From positions 236,614 to 300,613 of the forward strand of contig NZ_LXKA01000327.1 in the NCBI RefSeq assembly GCF_001645125.1: a stretch of 64,000 bases of DNA, read 5' to 3'. Positions 9,609 to 19,264 of the stretch are shown here, piece by piece. The translations under genes were made by a program, and so were the position numbers. Under the pieces are notes generated by a model, which saw nothing but the letters and a program-made list of their open reading frames with translations, searched no databases and was not told where the DNA came from. This stretch comes from Paraburkholderia ginsengiterrae. Lineage in GTDB: Bacteria; Pseudomonadota; Gammaproteobacteria; Burkholderiales; Burkholderiaceae. Each line of letters opens with the position of its first letter. Position 1 is the stretch's first letter.

Positions 9609-10076
9609 TCACTGCGAGAGCTCTTTAGCCGCCTGCACCTGGCTCTCGAAGTAGGTCTGGAATGAAATGGCGAGGCCGGTCATCAACAGAAATGCACCGA
9701 TCAGCAGCGAAAAGATCACGACGAAAATGACCGTCCAGCTGGAGCGGCTTTTGCGCTGGCTGTGTGCATTGAACTGCGCGTCCCACTTCTCGTCCGGGCG
9801 CAGTCCGTAGACGATCGCCGCTAGGAACGCGGCGAGCAGCGACACGGCGCCGGGAAACGCCAGTACCCAGCCAAGCATCGAAGTGCGTTCGCTGGCCACC
9901 ACCAGCATGGCGCCCGGAATGCCGATCAGCGTACCGATCACGTGAGCCCAGCCGTAAATGTCGCGCTTGCCATAGAGATAGAAGCGATGCAGGCCGAGGC
10001 TGCCGAGCAGGAATGCCAGCGCGGCGGTAATCGTCTTGGATCTGAAATACGGGGAGGTCGGGGCAACAGTGGACAT
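9609..10076 (-). CDS. TM2 domain-containing membrane protein
   Basis: Integral membrane protein of 155 residues. The N-terminal half carries the TM2 signature: a first helix (ITAALAFLLGSLGLHRFYL) with the G-HRFY motif, a short polar turn (YGKRDIYG) and a second helix. Two further hydrophobic segments occur at about residues 68-90 and 115-140. Its function is not known in bacteria. It converges with the radical-SAM gene, with 16 bases between stops. Confidence 0.75.
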   Translation of the reverse strand: MSTVAPTSPYFRSKTITAALAFLLGSLGLHRFYLYGKRDIYGWAHVIGTLIGIPGAMLVVASERTSMLGWVLAFPGAVSLLAAFLAAIVYGLRPDEKWDAQFNAHSQRKSRSSWTVIFVVIFSLLIGAFLLMTGLAISFQTYFESQVQAAKELSQ

Positions 10077-10164
10077 GTAGGCGAGAGCAGAGTGGCTGGC
10101 GGTCGAAAGGAGCGGCGCGCGGGTCGCGCGGACCGACGCGCATTCTACGCCCGCGGTGGGCTCC

Positions 10165-11286
10165 TTAGGGCGAGGGCGCCGAGTACGTGACGCGATAGAC
10201 CGCGCCGGCGTAGTCGTCGCTGATCAGGAGCGAACCGTCGGGCAGCGGCAACACATCGGCGGGGCGGCCCCAGACTACTTCGCCGGGCTGCAGCCATCCT
10301 TCGGCAAAGACTTCCTGGCGTGCGTGGGCGCCGTCCGGGTCGGCGATCACCCGCACGACGCGGTAGCCGACCTTCTTGCTGCGATTCCACGAGCCGTGCT
10401 CGGCGATGAAAATGGAGTTGCGATAAGCGGGTGGAAACATCGAGCCGCTGTAAAAACGCATGCCGAGCGAGGCAACGTGTGCGCCCAGTTTGAGGGTTGG
10501 CGGCGTGAACGCGCTGCACGGGTGGTCCTTGCCGAATTCGGGGTCGGGCGTGTCGCCGCCGTGGCAGTACGGAAAGCCGAAGTCCATCCCTTCGCGCGAC
10601 GCGCGGTTGAGCTTGTCGTCCGGTACGTCGTCGCCCATCAGGTCGCGGCCGTTGTCGGTGAACCACAGTTCGTGCGTGACCGGATGCCACGCGAACCCCA
10701 CCGAGTTGCGGATGCCCCGCGCCACGACTTCGTAGTGGTTGCCGTCCGGATCCATGCGGCCGATCAGTCCGAACCGGTTGCGATCTTTCAGGCAAACGTT
10801 GCAGGGTGCGCCTTGCGGCACGTACAACTTGCCGTCCGGGCCGAAAGCGATGAATTTCCAGCCGTGGTGCGCCTCCGTAGGTAACGTATCGATCACGACG
10901 GAAGGCTTAGGCGGGTCGTTCAGATGAGTGTCGATCGCGTCGAAGCGTAGAATTGTCGACACCGCGGATACGTAGAGCGCACCATCGCGCCATGCCACGC
11001 CCGCCGGCGTTTCCAGGCCGGAAGCGATCACATGGCGAGCTGTCACGTGCCCATTTTGCATTTCGAGCGCGTAGACGTGGCCGTCGAGGCTGCCTATATA
11101 GAGAATGCCCTTGGGCGAAAGCGTCATGGCGCGCGCGCTCGGCACGGCGTCCGACAGGATATCGACGTGAAAACCCGGCGGCAGTTTGATCAGTTCCACC
11201 GGCAGCGCGGCGAGCGCCGGCAGGGTGCTCGTGGCGAGCATAAAAGCCATGACCATACGCAGGTGCCGGCTTCGCCAAACGCGCAT
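10165..11286 (-). CDS. PQQ-dependent sugar dehydrogenase-like (sorbosone dehydrogenase family) protein
   Basis: Predicted periplasmic six-bladed beta-propeller of the glucose/sorbosone dehydrogenase family. Repeated blade-like blocks are visible: MTLSPKGILYIGSLDGHVYA, GVAWRDGALYVSAV, FGPDGKLYVPQGAPCNVC, FAWHPVTHELWFTDNGRD and IAEHGSWNRSKKVGYRV. The open frame continues upstream to a GTG at 11421, toward the rpsP promoter. The ATG at 11286 is chosen because MRVWRSRHLR plus the following hydrophobic stretch makes a normal signal peptide; 11256 is also possible. Whether it binds PQQ and what it oxidises cannot be told from sequence. Confidence 0.8.
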   Translation of the reverse strand: MRVWRSRHLRMVMAFMLATSTLPALAALPVELIKLPPGFHVDILSDAVPSARAMTLSPKGILYIGSLDGHVYALEMQNGHVTARHVIASGLETPAGVAWRDGALYVSAVSTILRFDAIDTHLNDPPKPSVVIDTLPTEAHHGWKFIAFGPDGKLYVPQGAPCNVCLKDRNRFGLIGRMDPDGNHYEVVARGIRNSVGFAWHPVTHELWFTDNGRDLMGDDVPDDKLNRASREGMDFGFPYCHGGDTPDPEFGKDHPCSAFTPPTLKLGAHVASLGMRFYSGSMFPPAYRNSIFIAEHGSWNRSKKVGYRVVRVIADPDGAHARQEVFAEGWLQPGEVVWGRPADVLPLPDGSLLISDDYAGAVYRVTYSAPSP

Positions 11287-11453
11287 CCGGGCGCAAAACC
11301 GTGTGACGGCGACAAAAAGAGCGAGCAAAAACGCTGTTGGCGGCAAGAGTTTCACGGGCGTTTCGTCAAGTAATTCGGGCGTTTCGACGCGGTTCGAGAG
11401 TGTGTTCCGTATGGCCGACACAACTTCGTTCCTCAGTTTATCCCGGTAAGTGT

Positions 11454-11482
11454 TTGTTATGGCGTCAGTTTCCCGCTATAAT
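11454..11482 (+). promoter_or_regulatory. Sigma-70 promoter of the rpsP operon
   Basis: TTGTTA (-35) and a perfect TATAAT (-10) are separated by exactly 17 bases, 45 bases upstream of the rpsP start. This is the best sigma-70 promoter seen in the window and fits a highly expressed ribosomal operon. Confidence 0.8.
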
Positions 11483-11527
11483 CGCGTGTTTCAGTCGTTC
11501 CGAACCCCGGTTTTCAAGGATTCTAGT

Positions 11528-11782
11528 ATGGTCATCATCCGCTTGGCTCGTGGCGGCTCCAAGAAGCGCCCGTTCTACAACATCGTCGCAACCGATTCGC
11601 GTAACCGTCGTGACGGCCGCTTCATCGAGCGCGTTGGCTTCTACAACCCGGTCGCTACGAAGGGTGAAGCACTGCGTATCGCTCAAGACCGCCTGACGTA
11701 CTGGCAAGGCGTTGGCGCACAACTGTCGCCGACCGTCGAGCGTCTCGTGAAGGAAGCTGCAAAGGCGCAGCCGGCTGCTTAA
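11528..11782 (+). CDS. rpsP: 30S ribosomal protein S16
   Basis: Small-subunit ribosomal protein bS16, 84 residues. The start [20 protein letters not shown] is diagnostic. An open frame extends upstream to 11450, but the ATG at 11528 gives the universal N-terminus and has AAGGA 8 bases before it. First gene of rpsP-rimM-trmD-rplS. Confidence 0.98.
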   Translation: MVIIRLARGGSKKRPFYNIVATDSRNRRDGRFIERVGFYNPVATKGEALRIAQDRLTYWQGVGAQLSPTVERLVKEAAKAQPAA

Positions 11783-11902
11783 TGGTAGCTCGCATGCGTA
11801 TCGTCGTCGGTTCGGCCGGCGGCTCGCGCAGCTTGCGTGAGCAGTCCGATGCGCGAAGTGTTTTGCTGAAACAGGCGTCGAAGCTGGTAGCGAGGTTCTC
11901 TT

Positions 11903-12649
11903 ATGTCTGAGCGTGATTCCGGCAGTTCAGGGGGCGTAAAGACAGAAGCTGCGGCAAAAGCTGCAGGCCCGCGCGCAAAGACGTCTGATCAGACGCCGTT
12001 CGGTGCATTCGTCCGCAAGCCGGTCGAAAAAGCCGGGGGCAAGGCGAAAGCCAATGTTGCAAACGCCGGTTCTGATGCAGCAGAAATGCGCATGGAAACG
12101 GTGGAAAGCTGGCCGGCCGACGCGGTCGAGGTCGGCGCAATCGTCGACGCCTACGGCCTCAAAGGCTGGGTCAAGGTGGCCGCTCATGCGGATGCCGGGC
12201 ACGGCGGCGATGCGTTGCTGAGCGCCAAGCGCTGGTGGCTGCTAAAAGGCCGCGAGCGCAAGTCGGCACCGTCATTGCAGGCGAAAACGCATAGCGACAG
12301 TGTGGTGGCCCATCTGGGCGGCGTCACTGACCGTGATGTCGCGCTGGCACTGCGCGGCTCGCGCGTGTATATCAGCCGCAGCGAATTTCCGGCACTCGAG
12401 GCCGATGAGTTCTACTGGGTCGACCTGCTCGGCCTGGATGTGGTGAACCTCGCCGGCGTCAATCTCGGCAAGGTTGCAGACATGATCGACAACGGTGCGC
12501 ACTCGGTGTTGCGCATCGAATACCCGGCCGCCGACAAAAACGGCAAGCCGGTGACCGGCGAGCGTTTGATCCCGTTCGTCGGCGTCTTTGTCAAAACGGT
12601 GGACCAGACGGCGAAGCAGGTCACTGTCGACTGGGAAGCCGATTACTAA
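11903..12649 (+). CDS. rimM: Ribosome maturation factor RimM with N-terminal extension
   Basis: 16S processing and 30S maturation factor that binds S19. The conserved RimM part begins at about residue 72 ([21 protein letters not shown]). The second domain, a PRC barrel, contains [14 protein letters not shown] and [13 protein letters not shown]. The protein is 248 residues, longer than the usual ~170-180, because of about 65 extra residues at the N-terminus that are rich in Ala, Lys and Gly and look disordered. The ATG at 11903 has a weak upstream site; the extension could be shorter if an internal start (Met at about residue 62 or 64) is used. Confidence 0.93.
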   Translation: MSERDSGSSGGVKTEAAAKAAGPRAKTSDQTPFGAFVRKPVEKAGGKAKANVANAGSDAAEMRMETVESWPADAVEVGAIVDAYGLKGWVKVAAHADAGHGGDALLSAKRWWLLKGRERKSAPSLQAKTHSDSVVAHLGGVTDRDVALALRGSRVYISRSEFPALEADEFYWVDLLGLDVVNLAGVNLGKVADMIDNGAHSVLRIEYPAADKNGKPVTGERLIPFVGVFVKTVDQTAKQVTVDWEADY

Positions 12650-12673
12650 ATAATTCGCTGAATGGAGAGAGCG

Positions 12674-13441
12674 ATGCAGTTCGATGTCGTGACGCTCTTT
12701 CCTGACATGTTTCGCGCGCTGACCGACTGGGGTATCACCAGCCGGGCGGCAAAGCAGGAGCGCTATGGGTTGCGTACGTGGAATCCGCGCGATTTCACGA
12801 CCGACAACTACCGCACGATCGACGATCGCCCGTACGGCGGTGGCCCCGGCATGGTGATGCTGGCCAAGCCGCTGGAAGACGCGATCGGTGCGGCGAAAGC
12901 CGCGCAGGCGGAGCAGGGCATCGGCGCGCCGCGCGTGGTGATGATGTCGCCGCAAGGCGCCACGCTGAATCATGACCGTGTCATGCAGTTCGCTGCCGAG
13001 CCCGGTCTGATCCTGTTGTGCGGGCGCTATGAAGCGATCGATCAGCGCTTGCTCGACCGTGTCGTAGACGAGGAAGTCAGCCTTGGCGACTTCGTGCTGT
13101 CGGGTGGCGAATTGCCGGCCATGGCGTTGATGGATGCCGTGGTGCGTCAGTTGCCCGGTGTGCTCAATGACTCGCAGTCGGCCGTGCAGGACAGTTTTGT
13201 CGACGTGCTGCTAGATTGTCCGCATTACACGCGTCCCGAGGAATACAACGGTGTGCGTGTGCCCGATGTGCTGCTTGGCGGCCATCATGCGGAAATCGAG
13301 GCGTGGCGTCGGCGTGAAGCGTTGCGCAACACGTTGAACAAACGGCCCGATCTGATCGTGAAGGCCAGAAAGAACAAGATGTTGAGCCGTGCCGACGAGG
13401 CATGGCTCACGAGTCTCGCGAAGGAAGCGTCGAAGGCGTAA
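12674..13441 (+). CDS. trmD: tRNA (guanine-N1)-methyltransferase
   Basis: SAM-dependent SPOUT methyltransferase that makes m1G37 in tRNAs reading CUN, CCN and CGG, preventing frameshifting. It has 255 residues. Typical blocks are [13 protein letters not shown] at the start, [13 protein letters not shown], the trefoil-knot SAM site [14 protein letters not shown] and [14 protein letters not shown]. An in-frame ATG at 12662 is also present, but GGAGAG lies at the right distance for 12674. Third gene of the rpsP operon. Confidence 0.97.
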   Translation: MQFDVVTLFPDMFRALTDWGITSRAAKQERYGLRTWNPRDFTTDNYRTIDDRPYGGGPGMVMLAKPLEDAIGAAKAAQAEQGIGAPRVVMMSPQGATLNHDRVMQFAAEPGLILLCGRYEAIDQRLLDRVVDEEVSLGDFVLSGGELPAMALMDAVVRQLPGVLNDSQSAVQDSFVDVLLDCPHYTRPEEYNGVRVPDVLLGGHHAEIEAWRRREALRNTLNKRPDLIVKARKNKMLSRADEAWLTSLAKEASKA

Positions 13442-13597
13442 AGCCTTGGCATTTCGAGCGGACATTAGGCGGCGCCGTGCATGCGTGCCCGGCGCCTGAC
13501 GTGAACCCATCCTCTATCGGGGCCGTAGCCTGGCGCAACAGGGAAACTTGGCGCTTGGCAGGTGCGAACGCCGACAAGATGGACTTAGGAGTCAGTG

Positions 13598-13984
13598 ATG
13601 AATCTGATTGCAAAACTCGAGCAGGAAGAAATCGCGCGCGCCCTCGGCGAGAAGACCATCCCCGAATTCGCTCCCGGCGATACGGTGATCGTTAGCGTGA
13701 ACGTGGTTGAAGGTACGCGTAAGCGTGTTCAGGCTTACGAAGGCGTCGTGATCGCCAAGCGTAACCGTGGTCTGAATTCGTCGTTCATCGTCCGTAAGAT
13801 TTCGTCGGGCGAAGGCGTCGAGCGTACGTTCCAGACGTACTCGCCGCTGCTGGCAAGCATCGTCGTGAAGCGTCGTGGCGATGTGCGTCGTGCGAAGCTG
13901 TACTACCTGCGCGACCGTTCGGGCAAGTCGGCTCGAATCAAGGAAAAGCTGGTCTCGAAAGACCGCGCTGCTTCCCAAGCGTAA
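13598..13984 (+). CDS. rplS: 50S ribosomal protein L19
   Basis: Large-subunit ribosomal protein bL19 located at the 30S-50S interface, 128 residues. The blocks [32 protein letters not shown] and [15 protein letters not shown] are characteristic. The ATG at 13598 has AGGAG 6 bases upstream; the GTG one codon earlier is less well placed. A 156-base spacer after trmD contains an inverted GGCGCCG/CGGCGCC (about 13474-13498), a possible leader structure. Last gene of the operon, with a terminator just after it. Confidence 0.97.
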   Translation: MNLIAKLEQEEIARALGEKTIPEFAPGDTVIVSVNVVEGTRKRVQAYEGVVIAKRNRGLNSSFIVRKISSGEGVERTFQTYSPLLASIVVKRRGDVRRAKLYYLRDRSGKSARIKEKLVSKDRAASQA

Positions 13985-13994
13985 ATGCTGTAAG

Positions 13995-14022
13995 AAAAAG
14001 CACCCCTCGCGGGTGCTTTTTT
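13995..14022 (+). terminator. Rho-independent terminator of rpsP-rimM-trmD-rplS
   Basis: The stem AAAAGCACCC/GGGTGCTTTT has a CTCGC loop and ends in TTTTTT, directly after the rplS stop. Confidence 0.9.
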
Positions 14023-14077
14023 GTTTGCCAGGTCAAAATAGCGGCATGTCCCATATCCGCTCATTTCGAGAGACCCG

Positions 14078-14794
14078 TTGATCCGCCCCGTCTTTGAGCC
14101 CGAAGCCCTGCCTGTCGAAGCGACCAGTGCCGATCTGCCACCGGTGGCCGGCGAGCGCCTCACGCCTGACGGTCTGCGCGCACGCTTCGAGCAGCATCTT
14201 TCCTGGACGCCCGAGCCGATTGTCGAACCGCCCTGGCGCGATCTCCGCACCGATCCGCGCGTTGCCGCCGTGCTCGTGCCGCTGGTGGTCCGCGATCACG
14301 GCCTGACTGTGCTTCTCACCCAGCGTGCCGATCATCTGAACGATCACGCGGGCCAGGTCAGCTTTCCCGGCGGCCGCCACGAACCCTTCGATGCTGACGC
14401 CACCGCGACCGCACTGCGCGAGGCAGAGGAAGAGGTCGGTCTTGCGCCGTCCCGGGTGGAAATTCTTGGCGCCTTGCCCGACTATTTGACGGGCACGGGG
14501 TTTCGTGTGACGCCGGTAATCGGCCTCGTGCATCCGCCGTTCACGGTGCAAGCGGACGCGCTGGAAGTGGCGGAAGTCTTCGAAGTGCCGCTCGCGTTCC
14601 TCATGAACCCCGCGCATCACGAAGTGCGCGTGTTCCGGTATGAAGGGGGCGAGCGCCGTTTCTTTGCGATGCCCTATCCGCGCATGGCGTCGGCTGAGAC
14701 AGGAGAGCCCGCCAGCGAGGTAGGCAGCCACTATTTCATCTGGGGTGCGACGGCGGCGATGTTGCGCAACTTCTATCGCTTCCTCATGGCGTGA
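14078..14794 (+). CDS. Nudix hydrolase, CoA pyrophosphatase type
   Basis: Nudix-fold pyrophosphohydrolase of the NudL/CoA-pyrophosphatase group, 238 residues. The Nudix box is in GQVSFPGGRHEPFDADATAT followed by ALREAEEEVGL, with the extended FPGGR-E-D-TALRE pattern typical of CoA diphosphatases. A second family block is ILGALPDYLTGTGFRVTPVI. The start is a TTG preceded by GAGAGA; no ATG would retain the full domain. Coenzyme A cleavage is inferred from the motif. Confidence 0.87.
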   Translation: MIRPVFEPEALPVEATSADLPPVAGERLTPDGLRARFEQHLSWTPEPIVEPPWRDLRTDPRVAAVLVPLVVRDHGLTVLLTQRADHLNDHAGQVSFPGGRHEPFDADATATALREAEEEVGLAPSRVEILGALPDYLTGTGFRVTPVIGLVHPPFTVQADALEVAEVFEVPLAFLMNPAHHEVRVFRYEGGERRFFAMPYPRMASAETGEPASEVGSHYFIWGATAAMLRNFYRFLMA

Positions 14795-14909
14795 TCGAGG
14801 CCGGGCCGTGCAGTTGTTGGGTGTTTGTCAACGTCGGCTCTCAGTCTCATCCGACCCTGTGCTATCGTTATAAAACAATCGTAAAAACTCGAAAAGCACG
14901 GCGCATCGC

Positions 14910-15848
14910 ATGACTTTTTTCTCCGTATTGCTGGCTCTGATCATTGAACAGGTGCGCGCGCTGTCGCCGAACAATCCGGTGTCGGCGCTGCTTCAATACC
15001 ATGCGGAGTCGGCGGCGCACGGATTTGACGCCGGCAAGCCCAAGCATGGCCTGCTTGCCTGGCTCGTCGTGGTGGTGCCCTGGACGCTGGCTGCGGCGCT
15101 CGTCTACTACGTGCTGTATCACATTCACTTTGCCCTGGCGTTCTTGTGGAACGTCGCGGTGCTGTACTTCACGCTCGGCTTCCGTCAGTTCAGCCATTAC
15201 TTTACGGACATCCACCTCGCGCTGAATAACGACGACGTGCCGCGCGCGCGCGAAATCCTGAATGAGTGGACCGGGCTCGATACCGTCGATATGCCCGTCA
15301 GCGAGATCGTGCGCCATACGCTCATTCACGCTGTGGTCGCTTCGCATCGGCACGTGTTCGGCGTGTTCTTCTGGTTCCTGATTCCGGTCGGCCCGGCGGG
15401 CGCGGTGCTGTATCGGATTGCCGAATATCTGGCGCGCTCGTGGGCGCGACCGGCCGACGACCGTACCGTCGCGTTTTCGAGCTTCGCACAGCGCGCTTTC
15501 TTCGTGATCGACTGGGTGCCGGCGCGGCTGACGTCGCTGGGCTTTGCGATTGTCGGCAATTTCGAAGACGCGATTTATGCGTGGCGCAATCATGCGCGTC
15601 AGTGGCCGGATGCGAACGACGGCGTGTTGCTGGCCGCGGGTAGCGGAGCCTTGGGCGCGCGTTTGAGCGGGCCGCTCGCCGAGCCGTCGAGCCTCGACGC
15701 GCTTGCCACCGGCGACGGCGGCCCGATGCAGGTCGGCGACGACTGCACGCCGCGTACGCTCCAATCGGCGGTCGGCCTGGTGTGGCGTGCGGTGGTGCTG
15801 TGGATGATTCTGCTGCTGATGCTGACGATTGCGGTGTGGCTCGCTTGA
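14910..15848 (+). CDS. CobD/CbiB family integral membrane protein
   Basis: Membrane protein of 312 residues with the N-terminal FFSVLLALIIEQVRAL segment and later hydrophobic stretches (about residues 50-72, 76-95, 150-172 and a C-terminal helix at 290-312). It resembles the CobD/CbiB/AmpE superfamily of inner-membrane proteins. No cobalamin genes surround it, so a role in adenosylcobinamide synthesis is doubtful; in Burkholderiales such stand-alone copies have no assigned function. It is preceded by a TATAAA-like element and followed by a strong terminator. Confidence 0.8.
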   Translation: MTFFSVLLALIIEQVRALSPNNPVSALLQYHAESAAHGFDAGKPKHGLLAWLVVVVPWTLAAALVYYVLYHIHFALAFLWNVAVLYFTLGFRQFSHYFTDIHLALNNDDVPRAREILNEWTGLDTVDMPVSEIVRHTLIHAVVASHRHVFGVFFWFLIPVGPAGAVLYRIAEYLARSWARPADDRTVAFSSFAQRAFFVIDWVPARLTSLGFAIVGNFEDAIYAWRNHARQWPDANDGVLLAAGSGALGARLSGPLAEPSSLDALATGDGGPMQVGDDCTPRTLQSAVGLVWRAVVLWMILLLMLTIAVWLA

Positions 15849-15870
15849 CGCCTGGCTAGCGCAGAACACG

Positions 15871-15901
15871 AAAAAAAACCGGACTCATGTCCGGTTTTTT
15901 T
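15871..15901. terminator. Bidirectional rho-independent terminator
   Basis: AAAAAACCGGAC / GTCCGG TTTTTT with a TCAT loop is symmetrical, with an A-run on one side and a T-run on the other. It serves the CobD-like gene and the convergent minus-strand gene. Confidence 0.88.
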
Positions 15902-15916
15902 ATTGCGCATGTCATT

Positions 15917-16237
15917 TCACCCATCCAGAGGATCCCGAGCCGTCCCACACTGCCAGCACACCGTGAACTGCGCCTCCAGCGTTTCACCACACTGACGGCA
16001 TTGCCAGCCAGGCGCTCCCGCCGCCGGCCCGCGCGAAGCCGCATCGATCAAGCTTCGCGCCATCGCCTCGTCGCGGTCATCGAGAAGCCACAACTCCGGC
16101 GAGCACTGATCCGCCGGAATCTCGCCGAGCGCGCCGTTCAGATAACGGTTGTGCAACTCGCACGCGATGCCGGCGGTGGCCAGCACGTTGATCCAATGCT
16201 GTCCGATGATCAGATTCGGCGCGCGCATCAGCTTCAT
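15917..16237 (-). CDS. DUF2007-type protein with C-terminal zinc ribbon
   Basis: Protein of 106 residues. The N-terminal part (MRAPNLIIGQHWINVLATAG) resembles the small DUF2007 'putative signal-transducing' domain. The C-terminus has a CRQCG ... CWQCG pair of CxxC knuckles predicted to bind one zinc ion. It starts one base after the rsgA stop and is therefore probably in the same transcript as the M48 peptidase and rsgA. Function unknown. Confidence 0.75.
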   Translation of the reverse strand: MKLMRAPNLIIGQHWINVLATAGIACELHNRYLNGALGEIPADQCSPELWLLDDRDEAMARSLIDAASRGPAAGAPGWQCRQCGETLEAQFTVCWQCGTARDPLDG

Positions 16238-16238
16238 G

Positions 16239-17189
16239 TCAACGGACGATCTGGCTAGCTTCGTGAACTAGTTGCGCATACAGCGCATGCCGTTCGCGGC
16301 GGATGCGGCTGTCCGCGACCGCTTCGAGGATCGCGCAGCCGGGTTCGTGCAGGTGATGGCAGTTGTAGAAGCGGCAGTTCGGCAGCAGCGGCCGGAACTC
16401 GGGAAACGCGCGTTCGAGCCGGCCTTCCGTCAGGTGATGCAGGCCAAACTCCTGGAAGCCAGGCGAATCGATCAGCGCGCCGCCCGCGCCGTTCGCGCTG
16501 CCCGGCAGCGGATAGAGGCGCGTGAACGTGGTGGTATGGCGTCCGCTGTTCAGCGCGGTCGAAATCTCGCGCGTGGCGACTTCGGCGTCCGGAATCAGCA
16601 GATTCACGAGCGTCGATTTGCCCATGCCGGACTGGCCGAGCAGCAGCGTCGAGTGCCCATGCAGATGTTCGATCAAAGCGGCACGAGCGGCCTCGGGCTG
16701 CATCTTGATCGACACCTCCACCACCGGATAGCCCAGCGCGCGATACGATTCGAGCCGCTTGCGCGCGCCTTCGAGCGCAACGGTCACATCGATCTTGTTC
16801 AGCACGATCAACGGCTTCAGCTCGTTCGCCTCGGCGGCCACCAGCGCGCGCCCGAGCAGGTCCTCGCTGAAATGCGGTTCAGTGGCGAGCACGATCAGCA
16901 ACTGATCCAGGTTGGCGGCAAAGAGTTTCGACTTGTACTGATCCGAGCGGTACAGCAGATTGCGCCGTTCGCCGATCTCGACGATCACGCCCTGATCCGC
17001 GGAGGTCGGCTCGTAGATCACACGATCGCCAACCGCTACCTCGCTGCGCTTGCCGCGCGGAAAGCATTGGAACATGGCGCCGCCGTCGTCCGGTGCGACC
17101 AGATAGTGACGGCCATGGGCGGCGATGACGAGGCCGCCTGCGCGCGTGCTGGACGGCGCGCGCGGCGCTTTGGGGGAGCGGCCGCTCAT
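16239..17189 (-). CDS. rsgA: Small ribosomal subunit biogenesis GTPase RsgA
   Basis: Circularly permuted GTPase that acts late in 30S assembly; 316 residues. An OB-fold occupies the N-terminal ~90 residues. The G motifs appear in permuted order: NKID (G4), then GQSGMGKST (G1) and [10 protein letters not shown] (G3). The C-terminal zinc site is [14 protein letters not shown]. The N-terminus overlaps the 3' end of the M48 peptidase gene by 4 bases, so the two are translationally coupled. Confidence 0.96.
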   Translation of the reverse strand: MSGRSPKAPRAPSSTRAGGLVIAAHGRHYLVAPDDGGAMFQCFPRGKRSEVAVGDRVIYEPTSADQGVIVEIGERRNLLYRSDQYKSKLFAANLDQLLIVLATEPHFSEDLLGRALVAAEANELKPLIVLNKIDVTVALEGARKRLESYRALGYPVVEVSIKMQPEAARAALIEHLHGHSTLLLGQSGMGKSTLVNLLIPDAEVATREISTALNSGRHTTTFTRLYPLPGSANGAGGALIDSPGFQEFGLHHLTEGRLERAFPEFRPLLPNCRFYNCHHLHEPGCAILEAVADSRIRRERHALYAQLVHEASQIVR

Positions 17190-18445
17190 GCGTGGCGCAG
17201 CAGGCGGTCGATCCGCTGCGAAGCCGGCGGATGCGAATAGTAGAACGCGGTGTAGAGCGGGTCGGGCGTCAGGGTCGACGCGTTGTCCTCGTACAGCTTG
17301 ACGAGCGCGTTGACGAGGTCTTGCGCGTCAGTCTGCGTCGCGGCGAACGCGTCGGCTTCGAACTCGTGCTTGCGCGAGCTGAGGCTGCCGAGCGGCGTGA
17401 CGAAGAACAGGAACACCGGCAGCGCGAGAAAGAACAGCACCAGCGCGAGGCCGCTATTGCCGCCGATCAGCGACGGCCGCACGCCCAGCCCTTCATAGAA
17501 CCACACGCACTGCGTGAGCCAGCCGAGCAGGGCGAGCATCGCGAGGCTGATCGCGAACGTGACGAGCATGCGCTTGATCACGTGGCGGCGCTTGAAATGG
17601 CCGAGCTCGTGCGCGAGCACGGCCTCGATCTCATTGCCCGACAGGCGCGCGAGCAGCGTGTCGAAGAACACGATCCGCTTGGCCGCGCCGAAACCCGTGA
17701 AATAGGCGTTGCCGTGCGCCGAACGGCGGCTGCCGTCCATCACGAACAGACCTTTGGCCGCGAAGCCGCAGCGCTGCATCAGCGCCTCGATGCGGCTTTT
17801 CAGCGCTTCGTCCTTGAGCGGCTCGAACTTGTTGAAGAGGGGCGCGATAAACGACGGATACAGCACCAGCACGAGCATCTGGAACACGACCCAGACGATC
17901 CAGGTCCACAGCCACCACAGGCTGCCGGCCTGATTCATCAGCCACAGCACGACGAACAGCAGCGGCAGGCCGAACGCGGCGCCGAGCAGAACGCCCTTGA
18001 TCCGGTCGACGAAGAAAATGCCCTTGCTCATGCGGTTAAAGCCAAAACGCTGCTCGATCACGAACTGCCGGTAGTAATCGAACGGCAGGTCGATCACGCT
18101 GGTAATCGCGATCACCGCCGCGACCAACGCGATCTGGCCGATATAACCACGTCCGAGCCAGTCGGAGATCGACAGGTCGAGGGCCTGCACGCCGCCGAGC
18201 AGCGTCAGGCCGATCAGCACGGCCGCGCTGACGACGATTTCGATCATGGTGAGACGGGTGCGCTCGACGGTGTAGTCGGCGGCACGCTGGTGCGCGCTCA
18301 ACGCGATGGTGCCGGCGAACTGGTTCGGCACCTGTTCGCGATGGCCGGCCACGAAGCGGATTTGCCGCGACGCGAGCCATAGTTTGGTGCCGACCATCGC
18401 CACGACGGCGACGACGAACAGAACGGTGAAGTACAGGGTAGGCAT
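17186..18445 (-). CDS. M48 family membrane metallopeptidase (Ste24/CAAX-protease type)
   Basis: Zinc metallopeptidase of the inner membrane, 419 residues. The catalytic HExxH is in [14 protein letters not shown], with the third ligand in [10 protein letters not shown]. Multiple hydrophobic segments flank it: the N-terminal segment, about 65-120, 145-195 and 285-350. The length and the Ste24-like N-terminal membrane region separate it from the shorter HtpX. It probably degrades or processes membrane proteins. It heads a three-gene minus-strand operon with rsgA and the DUF2007 gene and is divergent from orn. Confidence 0.9.
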   Translation of the reverse strand: MPTLYFTVLFVVAVVAMVGTKLWLASRQIRFVAGHREQVPNQFAGTIALSAHQRAADYTVERTRLTMIEIVVSAAVLIGLTLLGGVQALDLSISDWLGRGYIGQIALVAAVIAITSVIDLPFDYYRQFVIEQRFGFNRMSKGIFFVDRIKGVLLGAAFGLPLLFVVLWLMNQAGSLWWLWTWIVWVVFQMLVLVLYPSFIAPLFNKFEPLKDEALKSRIEALMQRCGFAAKGLFVMDGSRRSAHGNAYFTGFGAAKRIVFFDTLLARLSGNEIEAVLAHELGHFKRRHVIKRMLVTFAISLAMLALLGWLTQCVWFYEGLGVRPSLIGGNSGLALVLFFLALPVFLFFVTPLGSLSSRKHEFEADAFAATQTDAQDLVNALVKLYEDNASTLTPDPLYTAFYYSHPPASQRIDRLLRHA

Positions 18446-18602
18446 CCGGGGATTCCGTGGTATCTATGCGAGAATTATATGTTTCTTCCCGCCTCGCGGC
18501 GGGCAATGCGGTCAAACCGACGCAAACCAATCTCAAACGAACATTCGCCGCGGCGAGGCGGGCTTCCGGCCAGCCTTCCGCCGGGCTATCAGGGCTGCCT
18601 TC

Positions 18603-19253
18603 ATGACTGACATCCTCGCATCCACCGAACAGCCGCCGCTCGTGCGCAGCGACATGAATCTCGTCTGGCTGGACATGGAAATGACCGGGCTCGAGCCCGA
18701 TTCGGACCGCATCATCGAAATCGCGGTGGTGGTGACGAACTCCACCCTCGACAGAATGGTCGAGGGACCGGTGCTGGCGATTCATCAGAGCGATGAGACG
18801 CTCGCAAAAATGGACCAGTGGAATCAGAACACGCATGGCCGCTCGGGTCTGATCGACCGCGTGAAGGCTTCCACGGTGAGCGAGGCCGATGCCACGGTGC
18901 TGATTCGCGATTTCCTCGGCGCTTACGTGCCGCCCGGCAAATCGCCGATGTGCGGCAACTCGATCTGCCAGGACCGCCGCTTCATGGCGCGTTGGATGCC
19001 GGAACTGGAGAGCTTCTTCCACTACCGCAACCTCGATGTCAGCACGCTGAAGGAACTGTGCCGCCGCTGGCAGCCGGCCATCTACAAGGGTTTCCAGAAA
19101 CGCGCGATGCACACGGCGCTCGCCGACATTCACGAGTCGATCGACGAGCTGAAGTATTACCGCGAGCACTTCCTGATTCCGTCGGCGCCGGCAGCACCGG
19201 AAGCACCGGAAGCACCGGAAGCACCGGACACGCCCGCCGCCGCCGCCGAATAA
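18603..19253 (+). CDS. orn: Oligoribonuclease
   Basis: 3'-5' exoribonuclease that degrades 2-5-mers and the pGpG product of cyclic-di-GMP breakdown. It has 216 residues from the ATG at 18603. The DEDDh residues are seen in [25 protein letters not shown] and [14 protein letters not shown]. The open frame extends further upstream, but 18603 gives a family-like N-terminus; the ATG at 18654 is an alternative. The last ~24 residues form an Ala-Pro-Glu tail built from a repeated GAAGCACCG nonamer (19193-19230), absent from typical Orn. Confidence 0.95.
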   Translation: MTDILASTEQPPLVRSDMNLVWLDMEMTGLEPDSDRIIEIAVVVTNSTLDRMVEGPVLAIHQSDETLAKMDQWNQNTHGRSGLIDRVKASTVSEADATVLIRDFLGAYVPPGKSPMCGNSICQDRRFMARWMPELESFFHYRNLDVSTLKELCRRWQPAIYKGFQKRAMHTALADIHESIDELKYYREHFLIPSAPAAPEAPEAPEAPDTPAAAAE

Positions 19254-19264
19254 GTGCGCCGAAC

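Noticed and set aside
14910-15848. Cobalamin biosynthesis role for the CobD-like gene
   Set aside because: No other cobalamin genes nearby and only distant family resemblance; kept as a family-level call.
19193-19230. CRISPR-like short repeat
   Set aside because: Contiguous nonamers inside a coding tail without spacers.
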